64,000 nt of DNA, from NCBI GenBank assembly GCA_934047225.1, contig OW203992.1, forward strand, positions 21,441,501 to 21,505,500, written 5' to 3'. Shown in pieces: positions 55,040 through 64,000 of this stretch. The stretch comes from Ypsolopha sequella. Its lineage: Eukaryota > Arthropoda > Insecta > Lepidoptera > Ypsolophidae. Every line of letters begins with the position of its first letter. The stretch's first letter is position 1. The translations under genes were made by a program, and so were the position numbers. The notes below the pieces were generated by a model. The model was not told where the DNA came from. It did not search any database and saw only the letters and a program-made list of their open reading frames with translations.

Positions 55040-55260
55040 AAATTAAATGAGACTTGAGGATAATTCATGATTGATGATGAGACTGCCTTCATCTGGGCGA
55101 GTAAAGACGTTTACGCGACGACGTTAAGCCTCACACTCACACTAACGTCGTCGCGTAAACGTCTTTACTCGCCCAGATGAAGACAGTCTAAATCTGCTGA
55201 AACTGGTCGGCTTTCCCGATCATAACACGTATTGAGGTGAGCCGTTTTTATATAAATCGC
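55040..55260. repeat. Hairpin repeat family J, copy 3, with 47-bp near-perfect arms
   Basis: agactgccttcatctgggcg at 55079 with gtaaagacgtttacgcgacg pairs with cgtcgcgtaaacgtctttac and cgcccagatgaagacagtct (55149-55189). It is bounded by aatgagacttgaggataatt and aggtgagccgtttttatata. Confidence 0.8.
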
Positions 55261-56980
55261 AAGTAATGTATGTCGTAGTTGCTAGTGTAGTGCAGAATGA
55301 ATCACGAGTGTTCGCAACTAAATACTAACAACATTGCGTGTGTTATATTTTTAAAGAGGGTAGTTTACTTGTGATCTGGCAGATAAATTATTTTTTAGAT
55401 GAGAAACTTTCAGTTGTGTTATCAAAATGTCGCCAAATGTATGGAATACCAGTTTAAAAAAGTCGCTAAAATGTATGAAACGTCTGTTTTATCAAGTCGC
55501 TAAATCGACTGAAATTCCGCTAGATTTAGCGAAAACGTCGACAAAGTCGCTAAATCGGCAACACTGGCGCGCGCTGCACGGGACGTCATCGGTGAAGTTG
55601 GCGTGGGTGGTCGGAGAGGTTGGGCGTCCGTACAAATTGATAACTTATACATTTATTACTTATCGATATCAAAAATACCTATTGAGGTGTGCCGTTTTGC
55701 AATCATGTTTTATTCTCAAGTTTCATTCGATTCGATAATTTTATAAATAATTTATTAATTTGTATTATTTCATAAATATAAGTTTTGAGCGAAATCTTTC
55801 AGATTTTTCAGAGAAAATAATGAGTGCGTGTATGTATGTGTTGGTCAAGTATTCGTAATTTCATTATTCGTCTGTACGTCAAGGGCTCTAAGTGTGCGTG
55901 CCTGGCCTGGTTACTTACGTAAGGCGGCTCCGTCGGAAAAATTAGCAACTCGATTCGTAGTGGTTGAAATTTCGAACAAAACCATATTAAAATAAAGTTC
56001 TTATCAGCTCGTACTGCAACATATGGCTGTTACGTTAATCGCTGCAGCTGACAAGTGTTTTTATTTTATTTTATCTAAAATAAAATGAATTTCCGAGAAC
56101 TGAGAAAACCATATCATTTAATACTATTTTGTCTAGAAGTTTATAAATTTTTATACTATTTCGATAAAAACTGTAGCAGTTATACTGTACAAGTGGACAA
56201 AAAATCGAGAAATAAGGCTAAACTTAGAGTTTTCGTGCTTCACTTCTGTATATTAAAATAAAATTCAGGAAAAACCACATCACTATTTGTATCATTTAGA
56301 TTACTACGTATTTTTTTTTCATTTAAAAAATACTATAGATACCGTATAAAATGGCTATAAAATTATTCAGTTCAAGGTCGTTGGCGTTGGGAGAAACCGT
56401 AAGTGGACCAAATACCAGCATTATTTTTGGTAATACTTTGAGTGACGGTCCCTGAATATAGCGTTACGACATATCACCCACGTTTTGGCGAAAATTTATT
56501 CGCCTTAACATGATTGCCTGATTAGGACTCTTGCCGTACTTGTGCACAAATAGACGTCTATATCACTATTACTAAATGATTATAATTACATAGAAAAACA
56601 GTAAAATTAAATTTTTGTGAGATAAATTTCGGGCCATTCGGGCCCAGCATCAGTCACAATGCCACACGAATTATAAAATTATTATAAAATAATCTTTATT
56701 TTATTATAAAAAAAAATATTATAAAATTATTATAAAATCTTTATTTCAAGTAACATAGATTCATATGCACAACAGTACAAAAAAAAAAAAAAAATAGAAA
56801 TTTATTTATTTCAAAAACGAATGGCCCGAAATATATCTCATAATTTTTTTTAACTGTTTTTCTTAAAAACAAAATGTTTTAACAGTCCAATTTTGCAATT
56901 TAAAACTTTCATACATTGGATTACAAAAGTTTTAAATAACAAAATTAGATTCTAAAAAAGTTTGTTTGTAAAAAAACTGA
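55261..56980. other. Repeat-derived, no gene
   Basis: 55425-55565 contains five spaced copies of gtcgctaaa or a close variant. 55680-55740 is a partial J repeat. 55918-56340 is a third, degraded relative of repeat R (ggctgttacgttaatcgctg). 56630-56860 holds AT-rich short duplications around attataaaattattataaaa and a poly(A) run. No coding exon is supported. Confidence 0.45.
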
Positions 56981-57233
56981 TTATTCGCGGGTGTAAAGTT
57001 GATGGAACGTGTAGAAAAAGGTAACAGAACTAAATAATAATACTTCTGTCGTCGTTATTGGTTCCGACAAGTTTGTATGAAGATTGCCTTCCTCTTCTTC
57101 CCCATCAAACTGTACCAAGAGTCGAAGAGGGTAGTTGACTATTGCAGGGCTTCTATCCTTGTGAAAATGTGACTCTCGACATTTTTGAATGTCGAATACG
57201 TCGCAACCTGTTGATTTGGGAAATTGAAACTCT
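56981..57233 (-). CDS. Candidate terminal exon, function unknown
   Basis: After a plausible acceptor (gtatgcag) the minus strand reads FQFPKSTGCDVFDIQKCRES, then YPLRLLVQFDGEEEEGN, and a C-terminal hydrophobic stretch (TTEVLLFSSVTFFYTFHQL) to a stop at 56981-56983. Amino-acid composition is balanced and unlike the surrounding noise. The acceptor phase agrees with the donor of the candidate exon at 58676-58858. No family is recognised. It could be a membrane- or GPI-attached protein, or chance. Confidence 0.3.
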
Positions 57234-57892
57234 GCATACACATACCTTGATCCTTAATCTAAAGTACCATCTCCAGCGTTTTTACATGTTTTTCATTTCA
57301 TAGCTATAGTACGCTTTACGCCTAACTACAAAAACATGAGAAAAAAATTCTTCGCTCTTTTCTCGTCAAATACGGGATAAAATGCATAACTAATCACATA
57401 AGCAGATCTAAATTATAAAACTGAAGAGAACCATCTGAATGTTTTTTTCTTAAATTTATTATTATTATTTATTTATTAAAAATAACTTTTTTAAATATTT
57501 TATTTGCCTCATTTATTATTTATTTTAATAATATTTATTAATAATTCCAAATTCCAATTTATACTTTAAAAATTATTTGGAAATCAATTTCCAAATAACT
57601 GGAATATTGGCACTGTTTAGGAGAGTTGAGTCTATCGAATCACAGTCATGGATAGTTGTAGAAACAAAATATTTGCAAAAAAACACGGATTTTAGTGATT
57701 TAGTGCATTTTACGATTTTCCCGCCAATTTCACAGGGCTAGTCGCGTTAATGTTATATGCATAAATAGAAAACCCTTGCCAAAAGATTTCTAACTTTCAC
57801 TTGCCTGACCACTGCTTATTTCGCATATTCTTGAATAATATCCTATTCATTTATAATTACGATTAATTATTAAGTATGTATATTATTATAGA

Positions 57893-58030
57893 ATTAAATG
57901 AGACTTGAGGATAATACGCCTCGCCTAAACGTCTTCACTCGCCCAGATGAAGGCAGTCTAAATCTGCTGAAAATGGTCGGCTTTCCCGATCATAACACGT
58001 ATTGAGGTGAGCCGTTTTTATATAAATTAT
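57893..58030. repeat. Hairpin repeat family J, copy 4
   Basis: aatgagacttgaggataata, aacgtcttcactcgcccaga, atggtcggctttcccgatca and aggtgagccgtttttatata in order, as in copy 3 but with one arm missing. Confidence 0.75.
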
Positions 58031-58544
58031 GTATATTATACTTGAAAGTGAAAACTTTTTTTATGAAGTATAAGAAAAAGGTCAAAGTAAGGTTATCGAG
58101 TTCCCTTTGATTTGGTTCATAATATTTCGTTGTAAGAATTGAACCTTATTAGTTACTATCGATCGGAAAAATAATATCACATAATTATTATATTTATTAT
58201 TTAATACATTTTTAACGGCAAGCCAACTTTATTTGTAAATAGTTTTTTTTGTACTGCATACTGGTTTTATTAAAATTATAATGTAACACAATAATAATAT
58301 ATCGATGGGTCTGTGTTACCTAATAAATAACTTTTTTTAATAAGTAATTAAATAACAAAAAGATACGTATTAATTATTATTATTATATAGTATTATTTAT
58401 GTTATTTAAGTTTCCTGTAAATAAAATAACTATACCATAAAAGAAAAATATGCCTAAAATAACAACTAAATAATCCTATAAATACTGAAAACTTAAGCAA
58501 AGAATATTACATACCTATTACAAATTAAAATAATAAGAAATGTT

Positions 58545-58620
58545 GTCAAGGTCGGCGCCGTCGTGTGGTAGAGTGCCCAGCAGATGGCAGCGTTACCCCG
58601 TTGTATGGCCAGACTGATTT
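58545..58620 (-). pseudogene. RT-tail fragment, about 25 codons
   Basis: The reverse complement reads SLAIQRGNAA, matching the tail of the fragment at 51129, and then loses frame. Third copy of that family in the window, all on the minus strand. Confidence 0.5.
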
Positions 58621-58675
58621 TAAATCATTCATAATTTCCTAATAAAATAATAAATTTTATGAACAACTTTTATAC

Positions 58676-58858
58676 CTAGAATCAATGATGAGAGTTCTTT
58701 GACCTTCCCCTTCTTTATAAAGTAAGTTTGCCAGTCACCGGTATAGTTTATTATAATATTATTTAAGTGGGTTGCCGAGTAAAGCAAAGTGTTGAAGCAC
58801 AAATACATGTGCGTTCGTGGAAGCATAAACACATTTATTATTCCGAAAGAAAATATGT
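58676..58858 (-). CDS. Candidate internal exon, function unknown
   Basis: 183 nt between a strong acceptor (cttacacgtttcag) and a donor (ctag/gtataa), phase 1 at both ends, reads IFSFGIINVFMLPRTHMYLC and then TLLYSATHLNNIIINYTGDW and KKGKVKELSSLIL. Phase-compatible with the candidate exon at 57233. There is no recognised family. Splice-site support is fair, but AT-rich DNA produces such intervals by chance. Confidence 0.25.
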
Positions 58859-60949
58859 CTGAAACGTGTAAGAACAAGTAATTAACTACGGCCAGTATTA
58901 CATTACAACTAATAAAGAGTAAAATTTATAGAGATGGTAGGAATGTGGTGTTTTATTTGGTACCATGATTTTGGTACAATATTTCATTGTTTTGTTTAAT
59001 TATAGGTAGATGTGTAATATTGGGAGATTACTCGTATGTATAATAAAATTATAATAATAAAGTTTAAAGAAGATTTTTTTATCCATTGATGATTAATTTG
59101 TAAAAGATAATGGAATCCTATGAAAAACATTATTGTGAAAAAAAGACCGGGTCCAGCAGTGCAAAGGCAATGCAGGATTGTCGGCTTCACCTCAGTTTAA
59201 GGAACCTCCATAAAACATGGCACCAGATTGATCAAATTTTTTTTAGATCTCTCTGCACTCCCTTTGTACTGAATTCGGCCCATTTTTCACATTTATGTTT
59301 TTAGTGGGATATCATTGATTTTGTTAAGTTGTATTCAAATACTTATACATGGCCGCGATTGGAACTACGCTAATGTTCCTAGAAAACTGTCCGTTCCCAG
59401 AGAAAAAAAACTAATAGGCTATGTATAAGTAAAGGCCACCTCCTTATTAATTTGTTCCGTGATTATAGCAGTGAAGGAAATATTCTCAGTGAATAACCCC
59501 GACATGCGAACAAACAAATTTTATCTCTATATACTATTCAAGTGCGAAAAAGACCGTCTCGAAGACCGTCAGTCAGTAAAGAAATAGCTAATTTTGGACG
59601 TGAATATTTCAAGCTCTATTTAGTTTCATTTATGAAATTTTGAATTTCAGGTACTTTCGGGGACCTTAACATGCACGTAGAATTTCAATTTCGTAGGTCC
59701 AACATGAAATGACCTATAGGGGATTGAATGTAACTTGAAATGGTTCGTGTAATATAACACAAGGCTGTTGCGCCCGGCATTTTCTTCTTAGAACTCGGTG
59801 GCATATCTGCACGACAGTGCACGGTGGTAGGAAGAAGAAATATGGTTAGAGATGTCAGCAGTAAACATAGAAAAAAGAAGTGGAGCCAAGTCCTCTGGAA
59901 AGTCAGCAGTTGTATGACACTAGTTGGAAAAATAATCACCATTACGAATACGCTGCCTACGAAACCGTCAATTACCGTTGGAGATAAATCATAATTATAA
60001 AACATAAATCATTTATTTGCTTAGAATAGGGTAATACATATGATGGAAAAAAGTTATGCAGAGAAATCGCTTAGTAAGAAGTTATCATGCAAATATTTAA
60101 AAAAAACATCAATAAAATTTATATGTCACATACTTCATTATTCAGCTACACAATTAATTTTTTACATTATAATCATCATTTTTAAAACAACACTCAGACA
60201 AGAGATGATACATGCAAAATCACATATCATGCAGATATGTTAAAAAACGTATAATAATTAATAATTGGGCACTAGTTTACTAGGGATGACACTAAGCAAA
60301 AACCACGCGAGAACTTGCAAGACTGAACCATTGAGCAAGCAAAAGTTAGGTAAAATAAAAACAACCATGTAAAAATACCATTAAAGTCTCTGAACACACT
60401 TGGTTGGTACTAATCGTATGCATAAGTAGTTGACATCACTAACACAAATAAGAGTATGACAAAGAGACAAATTTACGTATTTTTGTGTAGACAGTGAAAA
60501 TAATGGTGGCACCTTTGGTTAAACAGGTACGTCTAGCAATATAAAGTTGTTAAAAAAATAAAACGTTTCTCCTCGGTGCAGCATATTTTGTAACTTAATA
60601 ATGCATTTTTTATTATGAAAGTTTCTTAATATTTTAGTTAGTTAATCCTCGGTAGTTTCTCTTACAAATAATAATTAATAAGGTGAGTTGAGTGAGTAAA
60701 GTAAGACACAATTTTATTTTCTTACGGGTTTGGTATTTGGCGATCGATCGGTTGAGCTGGTCAACCTTCACTTGTTTTTATACCTCTATTAAGGCTCATC
60801 TCAAATCAGTTACATATAGGTATAAAAAAAACAAATCGTGGAAATTTTACGATAAATTCTAGTGCAATGATAGTGTGAATATTTGTTATAATAATAATAT
60901 ATGCATACTATTACCGCATGTTAAACTAGTGAAACGGAACCCTGTACTG
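58859..60949. other. No supported gene
   Basis: 59110-59300 and 59685-60005 contain short frames without motifs. Their plus-strand sequence (gccggcattttcttcttag, aagtcctctggaaagtcagc) looks like decayed retroelement sequence. The rest is AT-rich. Confidence 0.4.
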
Positions 60950-61102
60950 CGCCCGTAGCACAGTGTTTAACACGCGCAACGCAACGTAGTTGAATCACAA
61001 CTATCATAATGTTTAATCGCAAAAACATCATATCATGCTCCTTGCACTTATGATTCGACTAAGCTGCGTCGCACGCGATTAAACACTTTACTACGGGGGC
61101 TG
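60950..61102. repeat. Palindromic MITE D, copy 2
   Basis: cccgtagcacagtgtttaac at 60952 and cgattaaacactttactacg ending near 61097 are inverted partners; internal tagttgaatcacaa matches copy 1. Confidence 0.75.
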
Positions 61103-61852
61103 ATCCTCTGTTTAAAAATACATGCGAATACGTACGAAAAGCATACAAACGTTCTGCTAGCTGCCTGCCCATGTCCATCCATGATATAATTTATGAGTAG
61201 CTACCACAGATCTTTATGAGCTTTATGCAGCAATGTGTCACCCCAGAGAAGTAAGAAATCTCAGATGTTTCTTATGAAAATTCATGAATCGAGCGAAGCG
61301 TAACTTCTATCAGGTATCAACTACCTGCATTCCGTTAAGAACAGACATCATTGCGTGACCAACTCAGCTGTGGGCGTGGCCAAATGCTATGCTGTTTCAG
61401 TTCGCTATAAGGAGCACGCTCCATGATACTTGCAAGGACTTATACAATCGTGTCGTTTTCGTCGCGGGCGCAAAATTGAAAACTTGTTTCAGGAGAAACA
61501 TGATTTTGGCAAGACTGTAGACGTTTTCTAACAATATTATTAGTTATTATTAATCTAGATAACATTTTCAATGTTTGACTCGTATTAATTTTTTGATTTT
61601 ATCTAAAATAATAAAAGCACATTCGGCTACAGTTTTGGTAAAAAACCGTTAAATTTACGTATTTTACAGGATTGTCGTTACTCAAATTTCTCGATTTTTA
61701 GTAAGACTTAAACATATATTTAGATAATGTTATGGACTCAGCCTAAAATATTATAATAACATTCCATAGACATGCCCCAATTTGGCGACAGCGTTTGTGT
61801 GGAGCTTTGCGCGTGACGACTCCTCTTAATTGTGTATGATGGCGTTATATTA
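61103..61852. other. No supported feature
   Basis: Probable upstream or intronic DNA of the transporter gene. An initiating exon must lie here or further upstream, but I could not identify one. Confidence 0.4.
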
Positions 61853-62188
61853 TATTGTTACCGGCCAAACCTGATTTTAAGATAAACTAGTTCGGCCTAG
61901 GCCAAAAAAGTTAACTTTAAACTTTCGCGATTTTTACACATTATGAGTACCTATATGATTCGGGTCTTAATCGGGTAAAAATACAACATACCTCAAACGT
62001 CAAGCACACAGCCGTCGTATGTTGTATTTTTAAAACCCGAATCATAATAGCTATTCCGAAGTCCTGTAGCACAGTAGAGAGCCGGTAAGTTAGATTATGG
62101 CGAGGCATAAATAACCTTGGTGGTTAACTGGTTATTGCTTAGGCCAAACTAGTTTATCCTAAAATCGGGTTTGGCTGGTAACAATATA
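61853..62188. repeat. Fold-back element abutting the transporter exon
   Basis: tattgttaccggccaaacct at 61853 pairs with gggtttggctggtaacaata ending near 62187; an inner pair is gattcgggtcttaat / aaaacccgaatcat with acaacatac / gtatgttgt. The right end is 22 bp before the exon start at 62211, so it lies in the acceptor and branch-point region. Confidence 0.8.
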
Positions 62189-62210
62189 CATGAATGTTTA
62201 TTTTTTACAG

Positions 62211-63978
62211 TCATGGATCATGGCAGGTGTCTTACTGAATGCTGTTGGCCAGGGTATGGTCCTAAGTTACCCATTCTGTCTTCTACCAGGTCTTAAGGCT
62301 GAAGAATCACTTATTAAGGTGGATCTTAGCACTGCCTCGTATTTAGGTAAATTATTATCAATACAATTTGCACACAGTTTTAAAATATTAATGTTAAAAC
62401 AGGTGGTACACAAAGTAACCAGTTTAACGAGTTAATTTTAATCAGTTGACACAGTGAGACATACATTAACTAACTAAGCAAACTGATAAGCAAAAGCGCT
62501 AAAGTATAAAGGATCCCTTTTACAACGAAACAATGAAAACACTTTTTTCCATGTCTGCATTTCAGTATGTCCGTATACGTACATTAATAATATCCTCTCC
62601 CAGGGATATACAAGGAGGCTTTTTTTTTTGTAAGAAATGTTCAATATATTTTTTCTCTGTTCCAGCCTCCTGCTTAGGCTACACATTGACAACGGGTCTC
62701 TTTGTCGGAGTGTTCCTCATGGACGTGTTTGGACGGCGCTTAGCCTTCAGTACTACAATCGTAACCAGTTCTGCAGGATGGCTCTCTATATACTTTGCAA
62801 CGAATGTCACCATGCTGACAATAGGGAGATTGATGGGTGGACTGACAAATGCTATTGCCCATGTTGTGGGATGTGCAGTTATGGGAGAATATGCTAGTCC
62901 ACAGTATAGAGGACTTTTCTTGAATTTAAAAACTGTTGCCTTCAGTATTGGAAATACAGTCATTCATGTTACAGGACACTACTTTCATTGGAGGACAGTG
63001 GCATTGATCTGTATGGTCCCTTTTATGTTGTCGTTTTGTATCAACTGTACATGGGTTGAAAGCCCTTCGTGGTTAGTCAACAAAAATAGATTTAAAGAAA
63101 GTGAGAAGGTATTCTATTGGTTGAGAGGAACGTCTGAACAGTCAGTGAGAGAATTTAACGCTATGGTTCGGGTGCAAAGAGAAAGGACTTCTGAGAGACC
63201 ATTTAAGATATCTCACGTCAGGAGATTGTTAATTTTCGTGAAAAAATTTACAGACAAAGAATTTTATAAGCCTCTATTTCTTATAATTTTTGCGTATGGG
63301 TTGTTAGAATCATCTGGAAGACATTACTTTCCAGCTTATGCTCATGATATAATCGGAGGTGTTACAAACGATAATTCGAAGTTATTTATGTACACATTAT
63401 GTATAGATATTCTAATTTTATTTAGTACAGGGTTATCAAGTTTTCTTATCACACATCTAAGACGTCGAAAGCTGTTATTTTTGAGTGGTGTTATGTCTGT
63501 AACACTGCTCTTCGCTTTATCTTTGTACGTGTATCTGGTATCTAATAAATTTGTGTTAAATAATAAGACATGGATATTGCCATCACTTTTGATAGCGTAT
63601 AATATTACTGCCAATTTTGGATGCACAACAATACCTTTAGTTTTGTTTGGTGAATTATTTCCGCTGCCGCATAGAGGAAGTTTGTCTGCGATAGGTGGCG
63701 TTGTAACATGTGCCCTTATTTCTCTTAGCTTAAAATTTCCTCCGTTAATGTTTGCCACGTTGAAAGTAGAAGGAACTTTTGCTGTATTTGCTATTATTAT
63801 GACTATCTGTTTAGTTTATTTGTATTTTGGACTACCAGAAACAAAAAACAAAACTTTGCAAGAGATAGAAGAGTTTTACATTCATGGGAGATTTTTAATG
63901 GAATATAAGAAAGCTAGCGATGGTGCAGAAAATGTCTCGGTGGTTAAAATCATAGATTCTTGTACGGAATTAAAATAG
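62211..63978 (+). CDS. MFS sugar transporter (SP family, Tret1-like), 3' exons; first exon not found
   Basis: Exon 62211-62346 follows acceptor ttttttacag and ends at tttag/gtaaat in phase 1. Exon 62666-63978 (acceptor tctgttccag) continues in phase to a TAG at 63976-63978, giving 482 residues. The first exon segment supplies TM1 (SWIMAGVLLNAVGQGMVLSY). Next come TM2, the loop DVFGRRLAF, RLMGGLTNA in TM4, and GEYASPQYRGLF. VESPSWLVNKNR begins the large cytoplasmic loop after TM6. LFGELFPLPHRG and the closing PETKNKTLQEIEEF are hallmarks of insect facilitated trehalose/sugar transporters. It has about 12 predicted TM segments. The substrate is not determinable. The missing N-terminus should be short, because TM1 is present. 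Confidence 0.85.
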
Positions 63979-64000
63979 AGAGTTATTGTATATCTTTGTT

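Noticed and set aside
59685..60005. 106-codon hydrophobic minus-strand frame
   Set aside because: Opens without ATG or acceptor support and overlaps plus-strand sequence that looks like decayed retroelement.

Overview
This is an AT-rich, intron-bearing, transposon-saturated window. It looks like the nuclear genome of an insect, most likely a moth or butterfly. Reasons: multi-exon GT-AG genes for a trypsin-like protease, a serine-protease homologue and an MFS sugar transporter; dozens of fold-back MITEs; jockey/RTE-type LINE fragments; an intact piggyBac flanked by TTAA; and dispersed repeats ending in 'gggtacggaaccctaaaa', which I associate with Lepidoptera from memory. No prokaryotic feature is present.

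Layout. 1-7242 is a nest of three Penelope-like element (PLE) copies: two in tandem on the minus strand (one cut by the window edge, one with an intact 917-codon ORF) and a 5'-truncated inverted copy. 8.3-9.5 kb holds serine-protease debris: an antisense first-exon relic inside a dispersed repeat, and a well-formed terminal exon at 9321-9498. 10-14 kb is almost wholly fold-back elements and tandem repeats. 14085-17468 is a complete four-exon trypsin-like protease gene (304 aa, His/Asp/Ser triad intact, Asp189-type pocket). 17.7-24.7 kb is repeats and LINE relics. From 24.8 to 41.2 kb the minus strand carries a gene that long-ORF scanning misses. It is a serine-protease homologue of at least six exons, with exon phases that all agree and with the catalytic His and Ser replaced. 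Its introns hold an intact piggyBac (36734-39315, transposase with one small intron), a Tc1 relic, LINE relics and many MITEs. 43.4-50 kb contains a complete Ty3/gypsy-type LTR retrotransposon on the minus strand (44113-49753) with near-identical LTRs and one 1667-codon gag-pol ORF. 50-62 kb is repeats plus a few weak minus-strand exon candidates. 62211-63978 encodes most of an MFS sugar transporter; its first exon was not found.

How it fits together. The host content is a local cluster of S1-family proteases: an active-type enzyme, an orphan exon of a paralogue, and a pseudo-protease on the opposite strand. All have been expanded and broken up by insertions. Several fold-back elements lie within about 30 bp of splice acceptors, and one may supply a start codon. 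All exon joins are read by eye from splice consensus and reading phase; none has been checked against transcripts or databases.
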